Part shown: in pieces, positions 1-10,494 of the stretch | Position numbering within the stretch: the stretch's first letter is position 1 | Layout: each line of letters opens with the position of its first letter | NCBI GenBank assembly: GCA_030035585.1 | Contig: CM057469.1 | Span: forward strand, 16,982,501-17,046,500 | From: Dugong dugon | Taxonomy: Eukaryota > Chordata > Mammalia > Sirenia > Dugongidae | Length of the DNA stretch: 64,000 bases | Reading direction: 5' to 3' | Program-made: the position numbers and the translations under genes | Notes under the pieces: generated by a model | The model's input: only the letters and a program-made list of their open reading frames with translations | Told to the model about the DNA's origin: nothing | Databases searched by the model: none

Positions 1-99
1 TGCAGTGTGGCCTTTTCTTTTCTGTTTGCTTCCTTAATTGTGTGTAGATCATAGTTTTCAGTGTAAAATGTAGAAGATTAACTCTGATTTTTCTTTCAG

Positions 100-308
100 C
101 TACGGTGGATACCCTTGGTGATAGTGGAAGCTCGGGGCCCGTTATCTCTGAAAGTCCTATTGTCTCTGAACATAGTCTTGATCAGGAATTAACATTGAAC
201 CTTAAAGAAGATCATGAAATAGAAGTTGACGTGCTAAAAGAAAGCATTGACTTACCAGAAGAAAAGCCTCCAATTTCTGATGGGCCTCCTGATACTCAAG
301 AAATTCAT
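100..308 (+). CDS. AHCTF1: AHCTF1 (ELYS) coding exon A, internal
   Basis: Internal exon of the C-terminal disordered part of ELYS, a nucleoporin that binds chromatin and recruits the Nup107-160 complex at the end of mitosis. The acceptor is TTTCTTTCAG ending at 99 and the donor is CAT|GTAAAA at 308/309. The exon opens with two bases completing a codon from an upstream exon outside the window, then reads TVDTLGDSGSSG and ends in PPDTQEIH in phase 0, matching the phase-0 start of the next exon. Acidic, serine-rich and low in hydrophobic residues, as expected for this tail. The open frame running on to 374 is intron. The assignment to AHCTF1 rests on recognising the following exons; I could not run an alignment. 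Confidence 0.88.
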
Positions 309-1838
309 GTAAAAAATTTTATTTATTTATTTATTCTTTTTCAGTTGTTCAGTTTTGGTTTAGTTAGGTCTTAAGACACCATAGTTGAAACCTAATACAT
401 TAATTCATCCAACTGCTACCAAATAAAACTCTATATAAAAATCTGTGTTTAAAATATAAGTGTTTAAGTGTTTTGTGGAATATATAAGAACACATTGTTT
501 GAATAAAAATTAGCTTTCATGAAAATCAAATGACAAAGAAGGCACAATTTTAGTGATTTAATTTTGTCTAGTATCTGGTTCAAATGAAAGGTGTTTTAGC
601 CATAAGAAAACAGATATGGCTATTCCAGAGACAAGTATGACATTTAGACTGTTCATAGCATATATCTGAAAAGAATCAGGTACAGTTGAACAGGATTTTT
701 TTTCTCCATGCCTACTTGTGGGAGAATGATATTCAACTGGTTGGGGTTGAACCCTCCTGTAAACTCCAGAGAGAATTTTTTTTAATGGGGGGTACTTAAT
801 GTAACTTACGGTTTATAAAAATTCCATCAAATTTCTTTTATTATTAAGAGGCAAGTTTTATACAATAAATGAATTTAAGATGAAGAGCAAACAGCTCTTT
901 ATACAAATCTGGTTATAGAGAATTTGGAAAGTTTCTTAACTCACAAAAATGTCGTAGTTACCCATATTTGGTCTTCTTGAATATTCTCACTCTGAAATAC
1001 AAAGATAAAATCCCTAATCCTTCAACTGGGAAGCTAATAAAAATTGTAGGTACCTGGTATGAGTGGGAATCCTCATTTCTAGGTATTTCCCATCTGTCAT
1101 CTCACTGAATGTTTGGGGAGTGGGAAAATGTCGTTGTGTAGGTGGGTGGTAATGTTCTACCTTCTTGGTCAGGAGATCTATCTGTTACTTTCTACCTCCT
1201 CCTTTTTCTCCCCTTCCCTTACCAAAAGGTAAATGCAAGGACCATTCCTTCTTCCACCAAACCCTTGCAGGAGAGGTACTGAACTTGAAAGCCTTAGGAA
1301 TTTCATGGTTTATGCAGCCCCAGCAAAGGGAAGAGGATTGAGTCTAGCCCAAGGGAGCTTATGTAGGTGAATTCTTCTTCAACCTTATGGGGATCATGCT
1401 GTTTAGAAAAGTGTGGATAGTTAGGTAATTTGGGGATTATCATTAACACAGTTTGGGGGTTGTTTCTTTTTTTCCGGTTAATTTTTTTTTGAGTGAGAGT
1501 AGAGTAAGTCCTTAATTCTTCTCACAACTGTTAGCATTATGATAATTTTCCAGATTTTGTTAAGATTGTCTTTTTTATAGCCAGGGAAATGTGGAATTTC
1601 TGCTTGAATTCCAGTCATAATCTCAAAATCTTTTTAGTCATTTTGACTGAGTGAGAAAGTCTGATTGTTTAAATGGATATTTTATAAAGTAAACCCATAA
1701 GCCATATCAAATATAGTTTATGTTTACAAATACATACACCAAAGGTGAGGTGGTCATTTAAAACCCTTATGTTTTAGGTTAAAATAAATATATATGTTAA
1801 AATTCTGTAACCAGTCTCTTACCTTTAATTCTTCTTAG
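309..1838 (+). other. AHCTF1 intron, unique sequence
   Basis: Intron of about 1.5 kb between GTAAAA and the acceptor CTTCTTAG. It is AT-rich, with short T runs. I see no AfroSINE, L1 or LTR in it and no splice-competent open exon. Confidence 0.75.
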
Positions 1839-3675
1839 GTGATTGAACATGAAAAAATTGAAGCTCAAGATTCAGGAGAAGAGGCTAGGAATCTTTCATA
1901 TAATGAGTTGTATCCCTCAGGAACTCTTAAGCTTCAATATAATTTTGATACCATTGAGCAACAGTTTTGTGACTTGCCTGATAATAAAGACTCTACTGAG
2001 TGTGACGTTGCTGAAGTAGATGGGGAACTTCTTGTGGCTCAGAGCAACTTTACCTTGATTTTGGAAGGTGAAGAAGGAGAATTTGAGACGGGTGATTCTG
2101 CAGCATCTAATGTATTAGTTAAAGCAGCTAACACAGCAACTGAGGAAAAGCACGTGTACAGTGGGGAAAATGATAATCATGGGCATGTTACAAATTTGCC
2201 ATCTATCATAACTAGTGATCAAGAGTCCCAAAAGGTAGAGACATTACCGTATGTGCCTGAACCAATTAAAGTAGCTATTGCAGAAAACTTACTAGATGTA
2301 ATTAAAGACACAAGAAGTAAAGAAATTACTTCAGACACAATGGAACAGCCCATTCTTGAAAACATACCTTTAATAAGCCAAAAGGTAATGTCTTCCACCA
2401 CGTTAGCCAAGTCTACGTTTAAGACTGTTGAAGAAACCAGTACAATGACTATGAATGTCAACCAGGTAGATGATATGGTTTCCTCCAGAACTCGCACAAG
2501 AGGACAGCGTGTCCAAAGCCTGAATATCAAATCACAACAGGAAGAGTCAGTAAATATTCCTACTCCTGAGATACTGGGGCTTTCAGTTATGAAGAAAACT
2601 AGGAAAACAAAAGAAATTTCTGATGCTTCTGAAAATGTCTACTCTGATGTCAAAGGAATATCTCAGAACCAGCAATTACCTCAAAATCTTGTTACTCCTA
2701 GGAGAGGAAGGAGAAAAAAAGACATCAATCAGGACACATTAGAAAGTATTAACCCTATGGAACAAGAATTCCAGGTCAGTGCAGGTAGGGAATTAAGAAG
2801 GTTAAAGTCATCTCAGCTGTTGGAACCAGCAACTGAAGAAGCTTCTTTTAACAAAGAAGTAAAGCTTACATCTGTTACAAAAAGGACTCCTAAAAGAACT
2901 AAAAAGTCTATTGAAAATCAGGAAAGTGTTGAAATTATAAATGATCCAAAAGTTAACAAAGGGGCAAGCCCTAGCAGAAGTATCAGGAAATTGAGAAGCA
3001 GTAATTTGAAAGCTTCTGAAGATGTAGAATGTAAACAAGATGGGACGTCCAGTGACCAGCAACTGCCTGTTCAACGTAGTAGAAGAGTCAAAGAGAGAGA
3101 AGTTAGTGCATCAGATGTGATGGACCACTCTAAACTTGATTCATCACAGTTGATTCTTCAAGCAGAATTTGATATTCCTGCCACACATAGGAAACGCGGT
3201 AGACCAAGAAAAGTAGATCCATCTGAAGATTTAGGATTGAAGGCTGTCGGGGGAGAGAGAAGTCCCAAAAAGAGAAAAGCTCTTAGCATCCAAAGGAGAT
3301 CTACAAGAAGCACTCCAGGTAAAAGTGAAAATATTGATGTTGGAAAACTAGCTTTAGAAGAATCCATTTTATTGCCAAATGAGGAACTTGCTACTGTGAT
3401 GAGCTCTAAGAAGAAGCTTACCAAAAGGACTGTAAATCAAAGCCAGAAACACCCATTACGCTCAATAGCAGAAGAGCACTTCGGTAACGAAATGACACAC
3501 AAAGAACCAAATAGCCAAGAAAAAGGATTGCTTGCCACAGCTGCTTTGACTAAATCTTCCCGTGGCACAAGGACTAGATCTAGCAAGGCTGTCTTGTTGC
3601 CAGACCTTTCTGAACCAAAAAATGAACCTCTTTTATTTTCTACTCCTGTGTCAAAAGTTCCGAGGAAAGAGAAAG
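1839..3675 (+). CDS. AHCTF1: AHCTF1 (ELYS) large coding exon B with AT-hook
   Basis: This 1837-base exon encodes about 612 residues of the ELYS C-terminal tail, which acts at chromatin and the nuclear pore. It starts in phase 0 at VIEHEKIEAQD after CTTCTTAG and ends after one base of a codon at GAGAAAG|GTACTT. There is no internal stop. The first third is acidic and Thr/Ser-rich. From about exon residue 280 it becomes strongly basic: TPRRGRRKKD (near 2694-2723) is AT-hook-like and RKRGRPRK (3189-3212) is a canonical AT-hook with its RGRP core, the feature that named the gene. The frame running on to 3701 reads through the donor and is not coding. Human ELYS is about 2,270 residues; the N-terminal beta-propeller and helical domain lie upstream of the window. 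Codon use and the open frame suggest an active gene. Confidence 0.95.
3190..3212 (+). other. AHCTF1: AT-hook DNA-binding motif in ELYS
   Basis: The residues KRGRPRK are encoded around 3192-3212, with the RGRP core starting at codon 3195. AT-hooks insert the GRP core into the AT minor groove. The flanking arginines and lysines are intact. Confidence 0.9.
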
Positions 3676-4520
3676 GTACTTTTATGTTTCTATTTTTTTA
3701 AAGCACAGCTTACGTCTCATACAAAGCCTTCAGCTTAAAATTAAATTATTTTAAGGCACTATTTGCTTTGCTCTTAGGCACTAATTGATTATTTGTCCTA
3801 AAAGTGATTCATAGTTATAAGGGTTTCTCCACCCAGTAATGTTTTGATCTTCTAATAGTAAAATTAAAAGACTCACGTTTCAGAGTTTATTTTGGGATTC
3901 AAGAATTTTCGGGTTCAGTGTGACTTTTTAAATCTTAAATTCACTTGATGTAGGTTTAATTTTTTATGATAGTATTATTTCTGTTCATTCTGCCCTATCA
4001 TAAATGACTTTTAGTTTTGGTTTAAGCTAAGTACCATTGCATTTGACTCATGTCTCAGGTGATATCCACAAGCCTAGATTGTTTTGAAAGGAAAAAGAAG
4101 TAGAATTTTATTGACTGGTATACTGGTATTATTTAAATCTAGTCACTATTGCCCCATACACGGGCATGGCTGCATGCCCAACCTCCCTTATTACTGCTGG
4201 TGAGCTAATGATTGTATTGTTGGTTGGTGTAGCTCATCCTTCTCAACAGGGGCAGTATTGCTTCCAAAGGGGCAAAAATATCTTACTGTTTTTGTGTATA
4301 AAGCACAAAATACACATACAGTATGTAAAGAGATACACAAAATATGATATTATAATATCAGAGGGAAAACAATTTCAGTGGAGGAATGGAATAATGGGGT
4401 GGGGGAAGGTTGAGACCCCTGGTATAGCTGACTAGATCCCATTTGGTTGGTTTTAAAGGGAACGAGTGATGATAATAATGGTTAGGTAAACAAAAACTGT
4501 CATGCATGTATTTTTAAATG

Positions 4521-4718
4521 TATTGTTGCACACAGTCGAGTTTCTGACTCGTAGCAATCCTATATGACAGAGTAGGACTGCCCCATAGGATTTCCTAGGC
4601 TGTAATCTTTATAGGAGCAGATCACCAGGTCTTGTCTCCCTCAGAGCTGCTGGTGGGTTCAGACTTCTGACCTTTGTGTTAGCGGTGGAGTATTAAACCA
4701 TTGTGCCACCAGGGCTCC
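4521..4718 (-). repeat. AfroSINE, long variant
   Basis: Reverse-oriented tRNA-derived SINE. It reads from the GACTCGTAGCAATCCTATA tail block through CCCCATAGGATTTCC to the head complement CCACCAGGGCTCC at 4718. It carries the extra block (GTAATCTTTATAGGAGCAGATC) typical of the longer AfroSINE form. It lies in an AHCTF1 intron and is clearly diverged. Confidence 0.88.
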
Positions 4719-4970
4719 TTTCGTGAGTGAAAATCCTATGTAATTGCCTCCTGACTTGAAGAAGACCAAGAGAAAGATTAGCCATTTAAAAATCTGTGTA
4801 CTATTCACTCCGCAAAAACCTCTTTAAATATATTGTATTTATGCAGTCTTTTGTTATATTTATATAGCCTGAGCCCAGGAAAGGGTCCCTCCCCATAAAA
4901 TTATTTGTCCTGAAGATAATTTGCATTTGCAGGAGAACCCCCTGCCAGTTTGATCAGGTCTTTGATTTTG

Positions 4971-5155
4971 GTCGTTGTTAGTTGCTGTCGAGTTGATTCT
5001 GACTCATAGCAACTCCATATGTGCAGAGTAGAGCTGCTGCACTCCATAGGATTTTCAAGGCTGTGACCCTTCAGAAGGAGATTGCCAGGCCTTTCTTCCC
5101 AGGAATCTCTGGGTAGGTTTGAAGCACCAGCCTTTCAGCTAGTAGTCACCCAATT
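4971..5155 (-). repeat. AfroSINE, second subfamily
   Basis: Reverse-oriented SINE of the subfamily with GCCAGGCCTTTCTTCC in the middle. The tail block GTTGCTGTCGAGTTGATTCTG is well preserved; the head (tRNA) end is eroded near 5150. Confidence 0.82.
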
Positions 5156-5881
5156 ACTCTTTTTAATTTTAAGTGACAAATGAAGTGTGTAAGATTTTAG
5201 CTGTTAATCAGTTGAGTGCACACAGTGAATTATAAATCATGATTTTGTTTTGCTTAAGATGAGGGAGAGAGGAGGAGCTATGGAGTGTGTGTATTTAAAA
5301 AGGTGAGATAAGTACGCAGATATATTTATAAGACCATTTGTTCCATGCCTGAAACTAAAGGTAACGTATAGTGGTATTTTTAGGTGAGAAATACCAATTG
5401 CTAATTAACCAAATTTTATTAGATTTGGGACATTAACTTTGACCCTTTCTTGGTCTTTTATACAGGATACTTGGAAAATATGTAATAAATCTTTCATGAG
5501 AATGAAAGATTACTATTTAAATTTTATTTAAACCACTTTTTTTTTTTTTTTAATAATTAACCTCTTTTCGTGGTTTCATTGCTTTGAGTTGCCGATAGTT
5601 TTAAGTATTCATTTTATTGTTCCTTTACTTTGCTGTATTAGTTAAAATGAAAAAATACAACAGTGAGAGTTTCAAAAGAACATCAATAACAGGACACTTT
5701 TATACTTCCCATGGGACTTCGAACTGTACTAAACCTAAACATTGGCGGTTATTTTGGTGCAGCATAGCAAATGTATCTTAGTAATTCTTTTATTAGTCAT
5801 TTTTATATAGTTGTCATCTTTATACCCACTAATTGTAACTTTTTTTTTCTTTTTTGGTTAATATAATACATGCCTGCTGTA

Positions 5882-6032
5882 CCCCATTGCCATCGAGTCG
5901 ATTCCAACTCATAGTGACCCTGTAGGATGGAGTAGAACTGCCCTGAAGGGTTTCTGAGTAGCCGCTGGTGGATTCAAACTGCCGACCTTTGGTTAGCAGC
6001 CCAGCTGTTAACGACTGTGCTGCCAGGGCTCC
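5882..6032 (-). repeat. AfroSINE
   Basis: Reverse-oriented short-form AfroSINE running from CCCCATTGCCATCGAGTCG to GCTGCCAGGGCTCC. It contains the GGTGGATTCAAACTGCCGACC block, which is the complement of the tRNA B box region. Confidence 0.9.
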
Positions 6033-6434
6033 TATGCCTGCCTTAGAAAACTAGAAATTAACAGTGTATGATCTAGCCATCCAAAGAATCACTAACCATT
6101 ATTTACATTTTCTTGTCTATCCTGCCAATCTTTTTTCTCTATGTGTTTATATAATTTGTTGGAAAGAAAAATAGAGGTGTGTTTGTATATATGTATATAT
6201 TCTGCTTCCCCTCCTACTTATTTCATGAGCATTTTCTGATATGTTAAATATTCTTCAAAAACTTGAGTGTTATGTGGTTTTGTTTTGTAGTTTGGTTTTG
6301 GTGTTTTACATATTGAGAGGCAACACGTGGCATTTCATCTTGCTGATGTGCCACGAATTGCTTAAACAATCTCCTACTGGGTATTCTAATTGTCTTCAGA
6401 TTTTTTGGTAATAAAAATTGGTACCTTCTAGTGT

Positions 6435-6592
6435 GGGAGGCCCTGGTGGCACAGTGGTTAAGAGCTCGGCTGCTAACCAAAAGGTCAGCAGTTCGAATCC
6501 ACCAGCCACTCTTTGGAAACCCTATGGGGCTGTTCTACTCTGTCCTATAGGGTTGCTATGAGTTGGAATCGACTTGATGGCACCGGGTGTAT
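6435..6592 (+). repeat. AfroSINE, forward
   Basis: Forward copy with a tRNA-like head (GGCCCTGGTGGCACAGTGG), a B-box-like GCAGTTCGAATCCACC and the tail GAGTTGGAATCGACTTGATGG. It inserted about 60 bases upstream of the acceptor of the next AHCTF1 exon. Confidence 0.92.
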
Positions 6593-6655
6593 ATGTAAAT
6601 AGTTATAAATGGCTGTGTTCTTTTTTTTAAAAAAAAAAAAAAAACCTTTCTTTAG

Positions 6656-6789
6656 CTAAAAAAATAGAAGCTTCTGCACAGCTGGAAGAGTTGGTTTCAG
6701 ATTTATCTTCGCCATTCGTCTTCTCACCTCCTACTTTGAGGACCAGGAGGAAAAATGCATCCAGTACATCCAAGCTCGTAGACATACTG
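6656..6789 (+). CDS. AHCTF1: AHCTF1 (ELYS) coding exon C
   Basis: Exon of 134 bases. The acceptor CCTTTCTTTAG ends at 6655 and the donor is CTG|GTAAGG. Its first two bases complete the codon left by the large exon, giving alanine. It then reads [18 protein letters not shown], later [14 protein letters not shown] and ends at LVDIL in phase 0. It continues the basic, phospho-site-rich ELYS tail; the RTRRK cluster fits DNA or nucleosome contact. Phase agreement on both sides is the main evidence that it is real. Confidence 0.93.
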
Positions 6790-7214
6790 GTAAGGAAGGC
6801 ATAATTTTATTTTCTTGCTTGTTTAAACAGTTTGTTTTTCTTTTTTTTTTAAAGCAGTGTCTCCTAAATAAACTTCTTTAAAGATAGCAGGTATTTATAC
6901 TAAAAGCCCAAAATTGCCTTGTCCATGCCTTTGGAGACCCTATCTTTAAGATAGATTTGTGGCATTGTTAGTGATGGTATTACTGGCAGCTGTAATTTAA
7001 ATTACTTGTTAGGGGAAAGGTTTGTAAGTTTTAATGTCCATCAGAATTATCTGGGTGTATTTATTTAAAATGTAAATTCCTGAACCACTGGAATGTCATC
7101 CACAGACCACACTTAGAAAGGGAGTGTTTCAGAGTTGATTCTATTGCCTAAATTGCACCAAACCCTAAAATAAAAAGTTTAAGGATTGAGTGTATGTGTG
7201 AGCCCCTTATATTT

Positions 7215-7690
7215 ATCATTATCAGTTCATAAGCATTTATTGAATTATTTGCCATGTGCCAGGTACTGTACAAAAGCAAAGTATACAAAAATTAATCATC
7301 CAGATTCCTTGTCTTTCAGGAACTCACAGTTTAATTGAAGGGGCAAAAAACATAATTATTTCACAGTGTGACGAGAACCCAAACATCCCCATAGACAAAA
7401 GGTAGAGGAGACAGGCTTTCCGGGCCGAGAGAATAGCAGATGCAAAGGCACGGAGGCGTGAAGATGGAAGGGATGTATTAACCAACTAGCACGTAGCCAT
7501 GTTTGTATTCTAAATAGTTTCTATCAGTTCTGGAAAGGAAAATAGTCTCTTGTAGCCTCATTCGTATGAGGTGGTTAGAGCCTGGATTTGGACAGAGGCA
7601 GTGGGAACAAAAGGGCAGTAGAGAATGGAAACATTCAAAAATAAAATTGACAAGACTTGGGGATCAATTGAGTATGTGTGCAGTTATAGA
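7215..7690 (+). repeat. L2 LINE 3' relic
   Basis: Ancient mammal-wide L2-like sequence recognisable by CATTTATTGAATTATTTGCCATGTGCC and a downstream block describing AGGCACGGAGGCGTGAAGATGG. Orientation and ends are approximate. Confidence 0.55.
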
Positions 7691-7864
7691 TGACCAAGGT
7701 TTCTGCTAATGAATATCAGAGAAGGAGTCAATTTTGGACTTGTTGAATTTGATTTCATTAGCACTGTTTGTCAGTATTACTTAACTCTAGGTAGAACGTT
7801 CTGAATTTAGATTTCGAATGTTTAATTACTTAACGTTTATCTTTTTTGAACTTTTAACCCATAG

Positions 7865-7947
7865 GAAGATGATTCTAAATCAACAGAAACTGTGGAAAAA
7901 CAAAAAGTGAAAAGAATCAGGACTGCAAAAACAAAACAAGCAAGCAA
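7865..7947 (+). CDS. AHCTF1: AHCTF1 (ELYS) coding exon D
   Basis: Exon of 83 bases between the acceptor ACCCATAG and the donor AA|GTATGA. It reads EDDSKSTETVEKQKVKRIRT and then AKTKQAS, leaving two bases (AA) to be completed by the last exon. Acidic at first, then Lys/Arg-rich, like the rest of the chromatin-binding tail. Short, but both splice sites and both phases fit. Confidence 0.9.
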
Positions 7948-8480
7948 GTATGACTTTTTCTGTGCCATAATTTTTATCTCTTTTGTTTCTAAAAATTAGA
8001 TTTGAGAAGAGCCTAATTAAAAAGGGAAATTAAGCTCATCAGAAAATGGTAATGCTTAGGGACATTTTACAAGTGTTGATTCCTTAACATTGTTAGATTT
8101 TTTTGGTAAAGGTGGATTTTTTTATGCAGCGTGAAACCCATTCTTTTTAAGAAGGGTGATGAAATGGGGATAGTTTGGTAGTTAATGGATCTTTCTGCTT
8201 GTGCAGTGGATGGGGGAGGAGAGTGGGGTGGTTCATTAATTAACCTTTTAGTTAGTAAAGATGGGTAACTATTAGTAAAATTATAAACGTATAAATCCTG
8301 AATTATTTATGTGTAATTTATTTTGTGTATATGTGGAAAACGGCTTCCTAATTGTCAAATTTGCTAATGCTGGTATGTGAGAATTGTCATTTTTCATAAG
8401 TTTCATGACTTGTTGGACTGTAGTTCATGGAGTGACTACTAGTACTTAGCCCATTCCTGTCACCCAGTAGTATTTATTAA

Positions 8481-8695
8481 TTGTTGTTGTTGTTAGTTGC
8501 CATGGAGTCAGTCCTGACTCATGGTAAGCCCCCTGCGTGCAGAGTAGAACTGCTCCATAGACTTTTCAAAGCTGTGGCCTTTTGGAAGCATATCCACCAG
8601 GCCTGTCTTCCGAGGTGCCTCAGGGTGGGTCTGAACCACCAACCTTTGGGCTAGTAGTCAAGCACTTAACTGGTTGGTTGTACCACCCAGGGACC
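8481..8695 (-). repeat. AfroSINE, second subfamily
   Basis: Reverse copy beginning with a (GTT)n tail, then GTTGCCATGGAGTCAGTCCTG, with CACCAGGCCTGTCTTCCGAGG in the middle and CACCCAGGGACC at the head end. The GTT/AAC tail matches that of RTE LINEs, the presumed mobiliser. Confidence 0.87.
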
Positions 8696-9000
8696 AGCTT
8701 GGGCTGGTATTTATTTATTAATATATATGAAATATTTAAAGGAAAATTCAGCAATGATTGTTTTTAAACATCCAAATAAAAAAAAAAAATCTCCCCCAAG
8801 TGAAACCTTGGTTCTAATTCTAACTGCTTGGAATTAGCTTCACTTCACTTCTTAAAGCTGTTATCTCTTCTATAAAATGAAAGCACTAGACAAGGTAATT
8901 CCTAAGGTTTCTTTGAGTATGTTGAGAATCCAATTATATTTTGTAATAAATATCATTATGTTTACTTGAATTTTATCTTTTTTTTTTTTTTTTTTTACAG

Positions 9001-9193
9001 AAAAACAGAAAAAGAAAGTTCTTGGTCACCTCCTCCAGTAGAAATTAAGCTGATTTCTCCTTTGGCAAGCCCAATTGATGGAGTAAAGAGCAAACCAAGA
9101 AAGCCCACAGGAGCAACAGGAAAAGTTCTCGGCAGGAGCAGAAAGAAACCATCTTCCTTTCCAAAGCAAGTTTTACGCAGAAAAATGCTGTAA
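9001..9193 (+). CDS. AHCTF1: AHCTF1 (ELYS) terminal coding exon E
   Basis: Last coding exon, entered through a long T-tract acceptor ending TTTTTTACAG at 9000. Base 9001 completes a lysine codon from exon D. The reading frame then gives [20 protein letters not shown], a proline- and lysine-rich stretch, and ends [11 protein letters not shown] with TAA at 9191-9193. The basic C terminus is typical of ELYS, whose tail is known to bind nucleosomes. Adding the five exons gives about 817 residues, roughly the last third of the protein. The open frame upstream of 9001 is intron. Confidence 0.94.
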
Positions 9194-9444
9194 TTCTTTT
9201 CCAAGTTTTTAATATACACCCATTTGTAAAGTCATCAGAATTGTGTGGATTATTAAAAATCATCTAATTTGGAAGTAAATAATTTATATAAATTATTGTA
9301 AATTTTTGTAAACAAAAGATCTTCAATAAGTAAAGTAACTCCATATGGAGTGTGATTCTTTTAGTCACAGGCAGTTTTTCTATTTTATACTAAGACTTCA
9401 TACCTTTATATAATATGTAAATATGGCTTAATATTGGAATGTTA

Positions 9445-9450
9445 AATAAA
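9445..9450 (+). promoter_or_regulatory. AHCTF1: Polyadenylation signal AATAAA (proximal)
   Basis: Canonical AATAAA about 250 bases after the AHCTF1 stop, followed by the GT-rich stretch TAGTTTGTGTCTGTAG that could serve as downstream element. Confidence 0.7.
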
Positions 9451-9506
9451 GTGTATACTTCACAATAGTTTGTGTCTGTAGATTTTTGAGAGGGGATTCC
9501 TGTTTT

Positions 9507-9512
9507 AATAAA
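9507..9512 (+). promoter_or_regulatory. AHCTF1: Polyadenylation signal AATAAA (distal)
   Basis: Second canonical AATAAA, 57 bases after the first, followed by TTTTGTATGCTAGTGG. Either or both may be used. Confidence 0.6.
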
Positions 9513-9535
9513 GATTTTGTATGCTAGTGGACATT

Positions 9536-10425
9536 GATCCCTTCTTTCTTTCTCTACACTTAGAAGTATTAAACCCATCTTAAAATAAGGACGATTTAAC
9601 TGGTTTTATTTTTAAAGTTGCTATTTTATAATTTATGCACTTTGCTTCTGTGATTAAGATTTCTAATCAAAAAGTGGCTGTTAACTATGTTAAAATTGAA
9701 TTATGGGCATGAAATTTTGCTGCCTTTTTGTAGTTTAACAAGTTTTGTGAAATCTACCTCAAGTAATGCATTGGTTAACTATAACGTTGGCATTTCTTGT
9801 TCAGCAAACTCAAAGGCTGTTTATCTTTAAGGTCTCTTAATTATTCAGAGACTGAATTATGCAGGTTAGATTGACCGGTTCACTGCTCACTAGCAATTTC
9901 ATGGAAGAGTTTGAGAAGGAAGAGAAATCTAAAGCAAATCTGTCTTGTGGTTATTCAGTGCACCTTGTGTGTGCCTAATATTGGAACAATGAGAAATCTG
10001 AACAAATTGTATGATTCTTGCTGTGAAGGAACTTGCTACTGCATCATCAAAATCTTTTAACATTCAGGTTTTAAAACTGGCAAATTTTTACGGGACTTCA
10101 GGCACAAGACTATTGAGGATGGTAAAAGAATGGGAATAAATGTGGAAACAGGAAAGAAAAAAAAACAAAAACACCCTGTTTGCAGTCTGGCTGTGTGCAA
10201 TTAAGTGGTGATACTTGATGTAGGCTATAAATTCATCAATAAGTAAGTGTTGTAAAATAATTTATAGCAGGTAATTGATAGTGTGTAATGAATGGACCGT
10301 TAATAATTGATTGTCTAGGAACAAACTGCCTTTGTTGGTTAAGCTTTTAATGTTTTAGCTTGAAGCATAAGCAGTTTGCTTTAGACATTATTTTTCTACC
10401 AAATAACAATACAGATAAGGAGAAA
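9536..10425. other. Short intergenic spacer AHCTF1-KIF28
   Basis: About 0.9 kb between the likely AHCTF1 poly(A) site and the first recognisable KIF28 codon, with the same orientation on both sides. It is AT-rich with no CpG island and no clear TATA box in a convincing position. A pyrimidine tract followed by CAATACAG ends at about 10414, just before the ATG, so the first coding exon may be preceded by a spliced 5' UTR exon. Confidence 0.5.
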
Positions 10426-10494
10426 ATGATGAAAATGCCTGTGCCAAGTATTGACAGTGTGGAAGTAGCAGTACGAGTGCGGCTGTTTAGTCAG
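10426..10494 (+). pseudogene. KIF28: KIF28 exon 1, start of motor domain
   Basis: Encodes MMKMPVPSIDSVEVAVRVRL then FSQ, ending in phase 0 at CAG|GTTAGT. This is strand beta-1 of a kinesin motor. Three in-frame ATGs (10426, 10429, 10435) could start it; the first is chosen, but none is tested. In kinesins the segment is normally RVRP; here the proline codon is CTG (10483-10485), a change that a CpG transition in CCG would give. The proline lies in the nucleotide pocket. Confidence 0.8.

Larger units (their letters stand above)
9194..9535 (+). other. AHCTF1: AHCTF1 3' UTR
   Basis: AT-rich sequence after the stop, containing two AATAAA hexamers. The exact cleavage position is not visible; the end given is an estimate about 20 bases past the second signal. 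Confidence 0.7.

Noticed and set aside
105..374. Stand-alone 89-residue protein
   Set aside because: It is AHCTF1 exon A (100-308) plus intron read-through; the donor at 309 ends the coding part.
6435..6592. tRNA gene suggested by box-like GTTCGAATCC motifs
   Set aside because: This and the similar copies across the window are tRNA-derived SINEs: no full cloverleaf, fixed non-tRNA tail, many dispersed copies.
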